NCBI GenBank assembly: GCA_028291945.1
Contig: JAQGNH010000392.1
Location: 32,678-96,677 of the forward strand
Direction of reading: 5' to 3'
DNA from: Betaproteobacteria bacterium
GTDB lineage: Bacteria > Pseudomonadota > Gammaproteobacteria > Burkholderiales > SG8-41
DNA length: 64,000 bases
Position numbers and translations under genes: made by a program. Below the pieces are notes generated by a model. That model was not told where the DNA came from, made no database searches, and saw only the letters and a program-made list of their open reading frames with translations. Of this stretch, positions 1 through 10,352 are shown piece after piece. Numbering within the stretch: position 1 is the first letter of the stretch; every line of letters starts with the position of its first letter.

Positions 1-959
<959 letters not shown>

Positions 960-1129
960 TTAGGGAAAAAAGCTTCGCACCGCCTTTGAGCACGACGGCG
1001 CAACGCGCGCGAGAACGGGCGCGGATCTGTGCGCGTCGACAGGCTCGAGCGCGCCGTCCCACATGCGACAGCGGCAGCGCAAAGAGCCGCCAGAGAGAGT
1101 CTGAAGCGCGAAAGCTTACGCGCGAAGCA

Positions 1130-1316
1130 GCCTCGCACACTACGGTATCAAGCGGGCAGAGAAGCCTCACCCGCAACGGATCAAGGGCGGAGGAGCTTCG
1201 CGCGCAACGGCATCAGGGGCGTGGAGCGACCTCGCGCGCAACGGCATCAAGGGCGCGGAGAAGCTTCGCGCGCAACGGTATCAGGGCCGCGGAGAGCTTC
1301 GCGCGCAAGATATAGC
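1130..1316. repeat. Tandem array of about 33-bp units, 5.5 degenerate copies
   Basis: Units begin at about 1130, 1164, 1195, 1229, 1263 and 1296 (spacing 34, 31, 34, 34, 33) and share the core CTTCGCGCGCAACGGYATCA followed by a GGGCGYGGAG-like tail. The pyrG-ppsA gap (897-1246) holds no credible gene. The last two copies run into the 3' end of ppsA and encode its terminal residues. Short ORFs called in this stretch are translations of the repeat. Confidence 0.85.
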
Positions 1317-3667
1317 CAGGTTTCGACCACCGAGTCGGGATTGAGCGACAAACTTTCGATGCCTTCGTCCATCAGCCATTTGGCGAGGTCAGGATGGTCG
1401 GAAGGTCCCTGACCGCAGATGCCCACGTACTTGCCGGCCTTGCGGCACGCCTGGATCGCGAGGTGCAGCATGTGTTTGACGGCGGGATCGCGCTCGTCGA
1501 ACGCATCGGCAATGAGTCCGCCGGAATCCCTGTCGAGCGCAAGCGTCATCTGCGTCATGTCGTTGGAGCCGATGGAAAACCCGTCGAAGTGCTCGAGGAA
1601 CTGCTCGGCAAGCACCGCATTCGCAGGGATTTCACACATCATGATGATGCGCAGTCCATTTTCGCCGCGCTTCAGGCCATGTTCCGCGAGTAGCTCGATC
1701 ACTTTGCGCGCTTCAGCGATGGTGCGCACGAAAGGCACCATGATTTCGACGTTGGTGAGTCCCATCTCCTCGCGCACTTTCTTCATCGCCCGGCACTCGA
1801 GGGCGAAGCAATCGCGAAAAGAAGACGACACGTAGCGTGACGCGCCGCGAAAACCGAGCATCGGATTCTCTTCGTGAGGCTCGTACCGGGAACCGCCGGT
1901 GAGGCTGGAGTACTCGTTCGACTTGAAATCAGAGAGCCGCACTATCACAGGCTTGGGCCAGAACGCAGCACCCAGCGTGGCGACGCCCTCCGTGAGCTTC
2001 TCGACATAAAAGGTCACAGGATCCGCATAGCCCGCACTGTGCTCCTCCACCGCGACCTTGAGGTCCGCCGACAGGTCAGGGTACGCGAGCACCGCTTTCG
2101 GATGCACACCGATCATGCGGGCGATGATGAATTCGAGCCGCGCGAGACCAACGCCTTCATTCGGAAGTCGTTGAAATTCGAATGCGAGCTCCGGATTACC
2201 CACATTCATCGTGATTTTGACCGGCGGCTTCGGCATTTTCGCGAGCGACAGGTCGATCACCTCCGTTTCGAGCACCCCGCGGTAGACGAATCCCGTGTCT
2301 CCTTCGCAACATGAGACCGTGACCGACTTGCCATCCTTCAGCACGCGCGTCGCGTCACCACAACCGACCACCGCGGGAATGCCCAGCTCGCGCGCGATGA
2401 TTGCGGCGTGGCAAGTACGACCTCCGCGGTTCGTAACGATCGCGGCGGCGCGCTTCATGACCGGTTCCCAGTCCGGATCAGTCATGTCAGTGACGAGCAC
2501 CTCGCCTTCGCGAACGCTGTCCATTTCCGCTGCGCTCTTCACCAGCCGAACAGGACCAGCACCGATGCGCTGCCCGATCGCGCGGCCCGTAGCGAGCACC
2601 TCAGAGCGTTGTTTGAGGCGATAGCGGCGCAGGGTGTCTACCCGTTCGCCTGCTTTGACTGTTTCAGGGCGCGCCTGCAGGACGTACAACTTACCGTCGA
2701 CACCGTCCTTGCCCCACTCGATGTCCATGGGCCGGCCATAGTGTTTTTCGATCGTCATCGCATAGCGCGCGAGCTCTTCGACTTCCGTATCGGTGATGGA
2801 AAATCGGCCCCGCTCGTCTTCCGACACGCTCACCGTCTTCACTGAACGGCCGGCCTGCTGCTCATCACCGTACACCATCTTGACGGCTTTCGATCCCAGG
2901 CCCCGTCTGAGGATCGCTTTTTTGCCCTCCTTGAGCCCGCGCTTGTAGACGTAGAACTCATCGGGGTTCACCTGGCCTTGCACGATGGTCTCGCCCAGCC
3001 CATACGACGACGTGATCAGCACCACTTGATCGAATCCCGACTCGGTATCCAGCGTAAACATCACGCCGCTCGATGCGAGATCGCTGCGTACCATCCTCTG
3101 CACAGCGGCCGAGAGCGCAACATCCGCGTGCGCGTAGCCCTGGTGCACGCGATACGAAATCGCGCGATCGTTGTAGAGCGATGCGTAAACGTGCCGGATC
3201 GCCTCCAGCAGGTTCTCCAAGCCGTGCACGTTGAGAAACGATTCCTGCTGCCCGGCGAAGGAAGCGTCCGGGAGATCTTCAGCGGTAGCAGATGAACGCA
3301 CCGCGAACGAAGTGTCGGCATCGGAGTTTCGGGTGAGTGCCTTGTAGCTCGCACCAATTTGCTCTGTCAGCTCGGGCGGGAAAGGCTGCGCGATGATCCA
3401 TTCCCGGATTTCCTTACCCGCGGTAGCGAGCGCCTTGATGTCTTCGGCATTCAGTTTGGCAAGGCGCTGCGAAATCCGCTCGGCGAGACGGTCTTTGGCC
3501 AGAAACAGCCGGTAGGCCTGCGCCGTTGTGGCAAACCCACCCGGAACCCGCACGCCTGCGGCCCCAAGCTGACTTATCATTTCACCGAGCGAAGCGCTTT
3601 TGCCCCCGACGTTCGCAACGTCAGTCATGCGGACTTTTGACAGGTCGAGTACCAGAGACTCATTCAT
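1247..3667 (-). CDS. ppsA: Phosphoenolpyruvate synthase
   Basis: Converts pyruvate, ATP and water to phosphoenolpyruvate, AMP and phosphate for gluconeogenesis. The order is an N-terminal ATP-binding PPDK-type domain (about residues 10-340), the swivelling phosphohistidine domain with [14 protein letters not shown] (catalytic His near residue 420) and the C-terminal PEP/pyruvate barrel with GSNDMTQ and a late CGQGPSDHP motif. I place the start at MNESLVL (complement of 3665-3667), which aligns with family N-termini. The track start 24 bases upstream (MHKHAVTS) is possible and neither has a strong Shine-Dalgarno. About 15 extra C-terminal residues ([18 protein letters not shown]) come from the 33-bp tandem repeat, not from the enzyme fold. 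It is divergent from ppsR, which encodes its regulator. Confidence 0.96.
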   Translation of the reverse strand: MNESLVLDLSKVRMTDVANVGGKSASLGEMISQLGAAGVRVPGGFATTAQAYRLFLAKDRLAERISQRLAKLNAEDIKALATAGKEIREWIIAQPFPPELTEQIGASYKALTRNSDADTSFAVRSSATAEDLPDASFAGQQESFLNVHGLENLLEAIRHVYASLYNDRAISYRVHQGYAHADVALSAAVQRMVRSDLASSGVMFTLDTESGFDQVVLITSSYGLGETIVQGQVNPDEFYVYKRGLKEGKKAILRRGLGSKAVKMVYGDEQQAGRSVKTVSVSEDERGRFSITDTEVEELARYAMTIEKHYGRPMDIEWGKDGVDGKLYVLQARPETVKAGERVDTLRRYRLKQRSEVLATGRAIGQRIGAGPVRLVKSAAEMDSVREGEVLVTDMTDPDWEPVMKRAAAIVTNRGGRTCHAAIIARELGIPAVVGCGDATRVLKDGKSVTVSCCEGDTGFVYRGVLETEVIDLSLAKMPKPPVKITMNVGNPELAFEFQRLPNEGVGLARLEFIIARMIGVHPKAVLAYPDLSADLKVAVEEHSAGYADPVTFYVEKLTEGVATLGAAFWPKPVIVRLSDFKSNEYSSLTGGSRYEPHEENPMLGFRGASRYVSSSFRDCFALECRAMKKVREEMGLTNVEIMVPFVRTIAEARKVIELLAEHGLKRGENGLRIIMMCEIPANAVLAEQFLEHFDGFSIGSNDMTQMTLALDRDSGGLIADAFDERDPAVKHMLHLAIQACRKAGKYVGICGQGPSDHPDLAKWLMDEGIESLSLNPDSVVETWLYLAREALRGPDTVAREASPRP

Positions 3668-3745
3668 GGATGTCACCGCGTGTTTGTGCATGTCGGGAAA
3701 ACACGATATTTTACCGGAAGCCTCACTCTCCCCTCCTGACTATCT

Positions 3746-4573
3746 ATGGCCGCCCAGAAACGGATTGCGTTTTTCATTTCCGACCGCACCGGAATCACGG
3801 CCGAGATGCTGGGCCATAGCCTGCTCACGCAATTCGAGGGCGTCCGGTTCCAGGAGGTGACGCTGCCCTTCGTCGACACGGTGGAAAAGGCCCACGAAAT
3901 CGTGCTGCGGATCAACGAGAGCGCGGCGACCGAAGGCGTGCGACCCATCGTCATCAGCACACTCGTCAATACCGAGATCGCGACGATCGTCGGGGCCGCC
4001 AACGCTCTTTTCCTCGACTGCTTTGAAATTTTCATCTCACCGCTCGAAAAAGAGCTCGGCGAGCGCGCATCTCACGCGATCGGACGCAGTCACAGCGTCA
4101 ACGACCTGGTGAACTACTATCACCGCATCGATGCGGTCAATTATGCGCTCGGCCATGACGACGGCGTTGCAACGCGTGACCTCGCCGATGCCGACATCAT
4201 CCTCGTCGGCGTGTCGCGCTCGGGCAAGACGCCCACATGCCTCTACATGGCGATGCAGTTCGGCATACGCGCCGCCAATTACCCGCTCATCCCCGAGGAC
4301 TTCAGCAGTATGCAACTACCGGGCCAACTGCGTCCTCTGCGCGGCCGATTGCGTGGTCTGACAATCAAGCCCGAGCGGCTGCAGCAGATCCGCAATGAGC
4401 GGCGTCCCGGCAGTAAATACGCGACGCTCGCCAATTGCGAATTCGAAGTGCGCGAAGCGGAAGCCCTCATGCGACAGGAGGGCATTCCCTATCTCGATGC
4501 CACGAGCAAGTCGGTGGAGGAGCTTGCGACGACCATACTGCACGAGGCGAAGCTGCTGAGGCGGATCTACTGA
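3746..4573 (+). CDS. ppsR: PEP synthase regulatory kinase/pyrophosphorylase (DUF299)
   Basis: A bifunctional ADP-dependent kinase and Pi-dependent pyrophosphorylase that inactivates or reactivates PEP synthase by phosphorylating a threonine next to its catalytic histidine (known for the family). The 275-residue protein has the usual length. It carries the N-terminal [19 protein letters not shown] motif and the P-loop GVSRSGKT at residues 155-162, followed by a typical NYPLIPEDF stretch. It is divergent from ppsA across about 80 bases, so the two may share a control region. No clear Shine-Dalgarno was seen, but the ATG is the only start that gives the family N-terminus. Confidence 0.96.
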   Translation: MAAQKRIAFFISDRTGITAEMLGHSLLTQFEGVRFQEVTLPFVDTVEKAHEIVLRINESAATEGVRPIVISTLVNTEIATIVGAANALFLDCFEIFISPLEKELGERASHAIGRSHSVNDLVNYYHRIDAVNYALGHDDGVATRDLADADIILVGVSRSGKTPTCLYMAMQFGIRAANYPLIPEDFSSMQLPGQLRPLRGRLRGLTIKPERLQQIRNERRPGSKYATLANCEFEVREAEALMRQEGIPYLDATSKSVEELATTILHEAKLLRRIY

Positions 4574-4594
4574 CAAACCCGTGCGCCGCGAAGC

Positions 4595-4746
4595 GTGAAC
4601 CGTGAGTCGTGAACTGTGACGAATCTCATTCTGGCCGACCCTAAACGATAAGCAGTCAGATCTTGCGCCTCGTGACGCGCTCAGCGGGGTGAAACGCGAT
4701 GCGCCAGACAAAGCGAGTAACCATACGGCTCACGGCTCACGGCTCA
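4595..4746. repeat. Inverted heptamer arrays between ppsR and trmH-like gene
   Basis: The left arm at 4595-4620 is a tandem of GTGARYC heptamers (3.5 copies). The right arm at 4726-4747 is CGGCTCA repeated three times exactly. The right arm is the reverse complement of the left-arm word, so the two could form a stem around about 105 bases. The right arm reaches the 3' end of the minus-strand methyltransferase gene. Confidence 0.8.
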
Positions 4747-5536
4747 CCGCTTGTTGCCTCACCCTCTCGAACAAGCACACCGCCGCTGCGGCAGCTACGT
4801 TCAGCGACTCGGCGTGACCCGGCATCGGTATGGAAATACTTGCATGTGCCGCATCGCGCAGGGATGCAGAGAGCCCGCTGCCCTCATTCCCAAAGAGAAG
4901 CGCTACACGCCCGCTCAGGTCGGCTGAATAAAATGCGGTCGCGCTGTCACTCGCGACCGCCAGCACGCGGCCCGGATAGTCACGAGCGAGCGCCTCCAGA
5001 TCTACACCTTCGTGGATGCGCAGACTGAAATGGGCGCCCATCGCTGCCCGCAGCACGCGCGGTGACCACGCTTGAACGCAGCTCGTGGACAAATACACCT
5101 CTTTGATCCCGGCGGCGGCGGCCGACCTGAAGATCGAGCCCACGTTGCCGGGATCCTGCACGTCCTCCAGCAACACGCACGCGTCAGGTTGCGCCGGCAA
5201 TGCAGACGGCTGGGGCGTTCTCACCGCCGCGATGATGCCGGTCGGCGTAGACACTGACGACAATTGCCGAAACAGCGCGTCACTGAAGATCAACGGCGCG
5301 GGCACAGTGGAGGACCCGAGTAACGCGGCAATCTCGACGTCATCAAGATGAGACCGGCTGATGGCGACATATTCAGGCGCTCCGACATGCTCCAGATACG
5401 CAGCGACGAGATGTACTCCGTCGAGCAGCGACAATCCGGCTTTGCGCCGCTCGCGCGAAGACTGGTGCAGTTTGAGCAAGGTGCGGAACCGCGGGTTTTC
5501 GGCCGATGTGATCTGCAGGGGCGAGGCTCGGGTCAT
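4730..5536 (-). CDS. TrmH-family (SpoU) RNA 2'-O-methyltransferase
   Basis: Predicted SAM-dependent RNA ribose methyltransferase of the knotted SPOUT fold. An N-terminal RNA-binding substrate domain (about residues 1-100) is followed by the SpoU domain. That domain has the VLLEDVQDPGNVGSIFRSAA motif, ALLFGNEGSGLS, and the C-terminal SISIPMPGHAESLNVAAAAA knot motif. Length 268 matches the family. The start codon overlaps the senA stop (ATGA), so it is translated from the senA message. In related betaproteobacteria a TrmH gene sits between rnhB and ppsR. Whether the substrate is 23S rRNA or tRNA cannot be told, so no gene symbol is given. Confidence 0.9.
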   Translation of the reverse strand: MTRASPLQITSAENPRFRTLLKLHQSSRERRKAGLSLLDGVHLVAAYLEHVGAPEYVAISRSHLDDVEIAALLGSSTVPAPLIFSDALFRQLSSVSTPTGIIAAVRTPQPSALPAQPDACVLLEDVQDPGNVGSIFRSAAAAGIKEVYLSTSCVQAWSPRVLRAAMGAHFSLRIHEGVDLEALARDYPGRVLAVASDSATAFYSADLSGRVALLFGNEGSGLSASLRDAAHASISIPMPGHAESLNVAAAAAVCLFERVRQQAVSREP

Positions 5537-6822
5537 GCGCAGGTACGAAAACCGGCAAACACGTCGCGGCGATCAGGCGTATAGAAGTTGCGCCAGGTGT
5601 TGCGGATCAGGTCGGCGCGCGTCGCAAAGCATCCACCGCGAAGCACTTTGTGATCGCCAAACCACGGCTGCGAGTATTCCTTGTAGGCATCGACCACGAA
5701 TCCAGGATAGGGCTCGAACGCGTCAGCGGTCCACTCCCAGACATTACCGATCATTTGCCGGCATCCCCACGCGCTCTCCCCCTGCGCATAACCCGCAACA
5801 TCGACCGCGTGGTCCGAACTGCCATAAAGATTGGCGCGTTGCGCATCAGGCTCTTGATTGCCCCACGGATAGCGCCGCTTGCGAGAGAGATCAGCCGGCT
5901 CGCTGGCTGCCGCGAATTCCCATTCTGCTTCTGACGGTAACCGTCGGCGCGCCCATCGGCAATATGCGTCCGCTTCATACCAATTGACGTGGATCACCGC
6001 CGCATCCGCCACGATGGGCAACCACCTATCATAAACACGCGCACACCATGCGTTTCCGGCTTTGCGCCAATAAGCCGGATGCGATGCGTTTGCGGACGCA
6101 CACCATGCCCATCCGTCGCCAGACCATAGCTCAGGTCGCGAGTAACCTGCGTCTTCAACGAACGACACGAACTCAGCGTTTGTCACGCATGCCCGCGCGA
6201 TGCTGAAAGGGGCGACCGTCACTTGATGCGCCCATTTCTCGTTGTCGAATACGAAACCATCGTCCGGTCTCGCGCCGAGCATGAAGATGCCTCCAGCGAT
6301 GTCGGCGTCACCCTGGGGCACGCTATGCTTGTCGCGGAGTGAACTCGCGCCAGAACCGCATGGCGCACTGTAGCCCAGCGTTTGCCGCGTGTAGGTGAAC
6401 GCTTCGCAATGCATTTCTTCGTGCAAGGCAGCAAGCTGTGCGAAGTACGACCACGCGCCGGCCGGCTTCGCCGCCAGTTTGTCGAGCACGCGCTGCAGCA
6501 CTTCATGCAGGTATTCCAGCGTCCTTTCGAGCCCAGGCAACGGAAGATGCCATCGCCTGTCGTGCGGCACCGAAGACGAATCGTACAGGCCATCAGCGTC
6601 ATGGCGGACGGAAGGAAGAAGCTCAGGCTCTCCTTCGCGATGACGCAGGCACCAGCGCTCCTGAAACCACGCGAGGTGGCCGATCTCCCACAGCGGCGGA
6701 TTTACGATCTTCAATCGCGGACCGAGCAGCTGCGAGCCTGTCAGGTCCAACGTGAGGCTCAGCGTGCGTGCGCGCGCATCGAGCAGCTGCTGCTGAAGGA
6801 CTTCGGTGTCGACGTGGATCAT
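5533..6822 (-). CDS. senA: Selenoneine synthase SenA (EgtB-like)
   Basis: An EgtB-type non-haem iron enzyme predicted to join hercynine to a selenosugar, giving the C-Se bond on the way to selenoneine. An N-terminal DinB-like domain (about 1-155) supplies the iron ligands: His49 in WEIGHLAWF, and His134 and His138 in LHEEMHCEAF. It is followed by an FGE-sulfatase/C-type-lectin-like domain (about 170-429) with PSEAEWEFAAA, MIGNVWEWTADAF and KVLRGGCFAT. The length, 429 residues, fits. Assignment to SenA rather than EgtB rests on divergent pairing with the selenosugar synthase senB and on the WEIGHLAWFQ and HEEMHCEAF motif forms. The selenophosphate synthetase gene (senC/selD) is not in the window. 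An EgtB role in ergothioneine synthesis is the alternative. Confidence 0.87.
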   Translation of the reverse strand: MIHVDTEVLQQQLLDARARTLSLTLDLTGSQLLGPRLKIVNPPLWEIGHLAWFQERWCLRHREGEPELLPSVRHDADGLYDSSSVPHDRRWHLPLPGLERTLEYLHEVLQRVLDKLAAKPAGAWSYFAQLAALHEEMHCEAFTYTRQTLGYSAPCGSGASSLRDKHSVPQGDADIAGGIFMLGARPDDGFVFDNEKWAHQVTVAPFSIARACVTNAEFVSFVEDAGYSRPELWSGDGWAWCASANASHPAYWRKAGNAWCARVYDRWLPIVADAAVIHVNWYEADAYCRWARRRLPSEAEWEFAAASEPADLSRKRRYPWGNQEPDAQRANLYGSSDHAVDVAGYAQGESAWGCRQMIGNVWEWTADAFEPYPGFVVDAYKEYSQPWFGDHKVLRGGCFATRADLIRNTWRNFYTPDRRDVFAGFRTCA

Positions 6823-6877
6823 GCGCGCAGGCGTTTGCTGTAGTATCCCGCGTTAGTTTAGCTTGCGCCGTCAGCGC

Positions 6878-7891
6878 ATGAGAATTTCGATCATCACACC
6901 CGCAGCCGCCCGCGTGCGCAATGGCAATCGCAACACCGCAGCACGCTGGGCGGGTTTTCTGCGAGACCTGGGGCACCGCGTGACAGTCGAACAGGACTGG
7001 AGTGGCCGGCCTGCAGATCTCATGATCGCTTTGCATGCCCGCCGCAGCTTCGACTCAATCGCACGCTATGCTGACGTGTGTCCCGGCCGACCGCTGATCG
7101 TCGTTCTTACTGGTACCGACGTGTATCGCGATATCCGCAGTGACGCCGATGCGAAACGTGCTCTCCAGCTCGCGACGCGCCTTGTCGTTCTGCAGGAAAT
7201 GGCGGTCAAGGAGCTCACTCCGGCGCTGCGCAGAAAAGTGCGTGTGATCTACCAATCGTCGCGAACAATCGCGCGGCCGCCTGCCCTGACCTCGTGTTTC
7301 GAAGTGATCGTGAGCGGACACTTGCGCGAGGAAAAAGACCCCTTCAGGACAGCAGCCGCTCTGGAGTATCTGCCTGGCAGCAGCCGCATACGTGTTACGC
7401 ACATCGGCCGTGCGCTCGCTGCCGATGCTGCAGCAGAGGCACGCGCCTGGATGGAGCGGGAGCCACGCTATCGGTGGGTCAGCGAAGTCCCGCACTGGCG
7501 TGCGATGCGCCTGTTGGGCCGCGCCCGCCTCATGGTCATCAGCTCGCGCATGGAGGGTGGCGCGAACGTCGTGTCCGAAGCGCTGCGCCTCGGCGTGCCC
7601 ATCGTCGCGTCGAAGGTTTCAGGCAACATCGGCATGCTCGGAGTACCCTATGCGGGCTACTATCCTGTGGGAAACGAACGCGCGCTCGCGCGCATCTTGT
7701 CCCGCGCCGAGCGCGATCATGACTACTACCGCCTTCTGAACAATGCTTGCGCAGCGCGGGCACCGCTGGTAGCGCCGAAGCGCGAGCGTGACGCGCTGCG
7801 CGCGCTTATCTCGGAATGGACGTCGGGCGACCGCGTCGAGACTCGCGGCACGCGCCACTTGCCACTCGCGAAGAGCGCGTTGTTTCGCTGA
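6878..7891 (+). CDS. senB: Selenosugar synthase SenB (TIGR04348-type glycosyltransferase)
   Basis: Predicted to make 1-seleno-N-acetylglucosamine from a UDP-sugar and selenophosphate, supplying the selenium donor for SenA. It has a GT-B-type fold. The N-terminus has the family signature TPAAARVRNGNRNTAARWAG, then DLMIALHARRS and LIVVLTGTDVYRDI. The C-terminal nucleotide-sugar half has VISSRMEGGANVVSEALRLG and VPIVASKVSGNIGMLG. I use ATG at 6878 (MRISIITPA, 337 residues) rather than the TTG at 6863 in the track. It diverges from senA with only about 55 bases between starts, so both promoters must overlap. Its stop lies 6 bases from the convergent lpxB stop. Confidence 0.9.
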   Translation: MRISIITPAAARVRNGNRNTAARWAGFLRDLGHRVTVEQDWSGRPADLMIALHARRSFDSIARYADVCPGRPLIVVLTGTDVYRDIRSDADAKRALQLATRLVVLQEMAVKELTPALRRKVRVIYQSSRTIARPPALTSCFEVIVSGHLREEKDPFRTAAALEYLPGSSRIRVTHIGRALAADAAAEARAWMEREPRYRWVSEVPHWRAMRLLGRARLMVISSRMEGGANVVSEALRLGVPIVASKVSGNIGMLGVPYAGYYPVGNERALARILSRAERDHDYYRLLNNACAARAPLVAPKRERDALRALISEWTSGDRVETRGTRHLPLAKSALFR

Positions 7892-7897
7892 CAGCGC

Positions 7898-9067
7898 TCA
7901 CACCGGCACACGCGAGAGCAGCGGCATCAGTGCGGCAGCGGCTTTCTCAGCGGTATTCTGACGCAAATCGTGGCGCATCGATTCGAAATGGGTGTCGAGC
8001 CGCGCCCGCGCGTCCTTGTCGTAAAGAAGCGTCTTGACGGCTTCGGCGAGCGTCTCCGGAGTTGCTGCATCCTGCAGGAGTTCTGGGACCACTGACTCTC
8101 CCGCCAGGATATTCGGCATGCCGACGAAAGAAAGATACGCACGCTTTCGCAGCATCCACCAAGACAGCCGATTCATCTTGTACGTGATCACCATCGGACG
8201 CTTCAGCAGTGCGGCTTCGAGGGACGCCGTTCCTGATGCAACGAGCACCACATCGGCTGCGGCCATCGCCTCGAGTGAATGTCCGATGACCATCGTGAGA
8301 TTCAGATTCTCCGGTTCGACCCGGTACAGCGCCGCTTCGAACAAAGCCTTCGTATCGCGGCTGGCAAAAGGTACGAGGAAACGGATATTCTCGATCTGCT
8401 CGTTCAGTTTGACTGCGGTGCGCACGAAAAGCTCCGCCATATTCTCGAGCTCGCTTACCCGACTTCCGGGCAGCATGGCAACGACCGGCACGCCGATCGG
8501 CACTCTCAATTCTTCCCGCACCAGTTCCGGCGGCGGCAGATCCGCGAGCAGATCCGCGAGAGGATGCCCTACGTAGCACACGGGCACTCCCGCGCCTTCG
8601 TACAGCCGGGTCTCGAATGGAAACAGCGTCAGTAGCGCCGAGACGGCCTGTTTTACTTTCTGGATCCGTTCGCGGCGCCACGCCCATACGGCGGGCGCCA
8701 CGTACTGAACCGTGGGAATTCCCGCCTTCCTCAGGTCGATCTCGAGGTCGAGGTTGAAATCAGGCGCATCGACGCCGATGAAAAGCGCCGGCGGGTTTCG
8801 AAGAAAATATCTGCGCAGCCGGCGGCGGATGCCGACGATTTCCCAGTAATGCCTGATCACTTCGACATAGCCGCGCACCGCGAGCTTTTCCATCGGAAAA
8901 AGTATTTCGGCGCCCGCCGCTTCCATTTTCGGACCGCCGATGCCGACGAAATGCAATCGTGGATTGCGCGCGAGAAGGGATCGCATGAGATGTGCACCGA
9001 GCTGGTCGCCCGAGGCTTCGCCCGCGACAATACCGATCACATACGCGCGATCGGTGGACTTAGGCAT
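7898..9067 (-). CDS. lpxB: Lipid-A-disaccharide synthase
   Basis: GT19 glycosyltransferase at the inner membrane that condenses UDP-2,3-diacylglucosamine with lipid X to the lipid A disaccharide. It has 389 residues with the N-terminal GEASGDQLGAHLMRSL motif, the GVDAPDFN loop, PLADLL and LPGSRVSELENM, and the sugar-nucleotide region VLVASGTASLEAAL near residue 280. It lies just downstream of lpxA in the lpxD-fabZ-lpxA-lpxB block and is probably its last gene. In many betaproteobacteria rnhB follows lpxB; here senB, convergent, takes that place. Confidence 0.97.
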   Translation of the reverse strand: MPKSTDRAYVIGIVAGEASGDQLGAHLMRSLLARNPRLHFVGIGGPKMEAAGAEILFPMEKLAVRGYVEVIRHYWEIVGIRRRLRRYFLRNPPALFIGVDAPDFNLDLEIDLRKAGIPTVQYVAPAVWAWRRERIQKVKQAVSALLTLFPFETRLYEGAGVPVCYVGHPLADLLADLPPPELVREELRVPIGVPVVAMLPGSRVSELENMAELFVRTAVKLNEQIENIRFLVPFASRDTKALFEAALYRVEPENLNLTMVIGHSLEAMAAADVVLVASGTASLEAALLKRPMVITYKMNRLSWWMLRKRAYLSFVGMPNILAGESVVPELLQDAATPETLAEAVKTLLYDKDARARLDTHFESMRHDLRQNTAEKAAAALMPLLSRVPV

Positions 9068-9082
9068 TTCGACGATATCCGT

Positions 9083-9901
9083 TCAGCGAATGATGCCGCG
9101 ACTCGGCGCGGCAACGAAATCGAGCAAGGGTTGCACCTCAGGACACTCTTGCGCCTGTTGCGCGAGCTCGCGCTGTGCTTCCTCGAGTCCGAGACTCGAA
9201 CGGTACAGTGTCCTGTAGGCGCGCTTGAGCCCGGCGATGGCTTGGGCGGAAAAGCCGCGGCGGCGCAGTCCTTCCGCATTGATGCCGTAGGGTCGCGATG
9301 GATTTCCTGATACTTTTATGTAAGGCGGCACGTCCTGCAGCAGGATCGTGCCCATACCCGATATGCTGTGCTTACCGATGCGTACGAACTGATGCACGAC
9401 CGTGAAGCCGCCCAGGATCGCGTCATCGTCTACGCGCACATGCCCGGCAAGCTGCGCATTGTTCGCGAAGACGGTGCGGCTTCCGATCTGGCAATCGTGG
9501 GCGATATGAACGTAAGCCATGATCCAGTTGTCGTCACCGATGCGCGTGACGCCAGCGTCCTGCGCCGTTCCACGGTTCAAAGTACAGAACTCACGTATGG
9601 TGTTGTTATCGCCGATCTCGAGTCGTGTCGGCTCGCCGCCATACTTCTTGTCCTGCGGCGCGTCTCCCAGCGACACGAACTGGGAGACCGTGTTGTTCTT
9701 TCCAAGGCGCGTGTGACCAGTGATCACCGTATGCGGGCCGATACGGCTGCCCGACCCAATTTCGACATGGGGTCCGAGGACGGTATAAGGACCGACTTCC
9801 ACGTCAGCGGCGATCAACGCGGCGGGATCGACAATCGCCGTCGGGTGAATAGCATCACGCCTCGAAGCGCTTTTCGCGCGCGTCGCGCGTTCAGCGCCCA
9901 T
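9083..9901 (-). CDS. lpxA: UDP-N-acetylglucosamine acyltransferase
   Basis: First step of lipid A synthesis: transfers R-3-hydroxyacyl from ACP to the 3-OH of UDP-GlcNAc. The protein is a left-handed beta helix of hexapeptide repeats (residues about 20-190), with the catalytic histidine in HIAHDCQIG, the [10 protein letters not shown] and [14 protein letters not shown] stretches, and a C-terminal helical part ([11 protein letters not shown]). About 16 residues precede the usual [11 protein letters not shown] start. No later start codon in frame fits, so the ATG at 9901 is kept. It overlaps the fabZ stop by 11 bases, indicating translational coupling. Confidence 0.96.
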   Translation of the reverse strand: MGAERATRAKSASRRDAIHPTAIVDPAALIAADVEVGPYTVLGPHVEIGSGSRIGPHTVITGHTRLGKNNTVSQFVSLGDAPQDKKYGGEPTRLEIGDNNTIREFCTLNRGTAQDAGVTRIGDDNWIMAYVHIAHDCQIGSRTVFANNAQLAGHVRVDDDAILGGFTVVHQFVRIGKHSISGMGTILLQDVPPYIKVSGNPSRPYGINAEGLRRRGFSAQAIAGLKRAYRTLYRSSLGLEEAQRELAQQAQECPEVQPLLDFVAAPSRGIIR

Positions 9902-10352
9902 GCTCGTTATTCAGTTCGCGTATCGTGCATAGCAGATCAGCTTCGGCCACGGTCGAATCCTCGACGCGCGCGATGCCATGGAATTTCCACAGTCCGCGCA
10001 TGTGCCGCACCAGCGAAACATCCAGGTGCAAAGCGTCCCCGGCCGTGACCGGCTTTTTGAAGCGCGCATTGTCGATGCCGACGAAGTAGTACACCATGTT
10101 CTCGTCCGCTTTATGTCCTTCCGTCGAGAACGTCAGTATTGCGGCGGCCTGTGCCATCGCTTCGATGATCAGCACTCCGGGCATTACCGGGTGATGCGGG
10201 AAGTGCCCCCCAAAAAACGGTTCATTGATCGTCACGTTCTTCAGCGCGACCACATTCTTGCCCGGATCGCACGACAGCACACGATCGATCATCAGGAATG
10301 GATACCGGTGCGGCAGATACTCGAGGACACGATGTATGTCCATGCTGTTCAA
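9891..10352 (-). CDS. fabZ: 3-hydroxyacyl-ACP dehydratase FabZ
   Basis: Dehydrates 3-hydroxyacyl-ACP in fatty-acid elongation and competes with LpxA for the same hydroxyacyl-ACP pool. It is a hot-dog fold protein of 153 residues with [16 protein letters not shown] at the start. The catalytic His and Glu fall in [20 protein letters not shown]. It overlaps lpxD by 4 bases and lpxA by 11, so the three are tightly coupled and their dosage is linked. Confidence 0.97.
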   Translation of the reverse strand: MNSMDIHRVLEYLPHRYPFLMIDRVLSCDPGKNVVALKNVTINEPFFGGHFPHHPVMPGVLIIEAMAQAAAILTFSTEGHKADENMVYYFVGIDNARFKKPVTAGDALHLDVSLVRHMRGLWKFHGIARVEDSTVAEADLLCTIRELNNEHGR

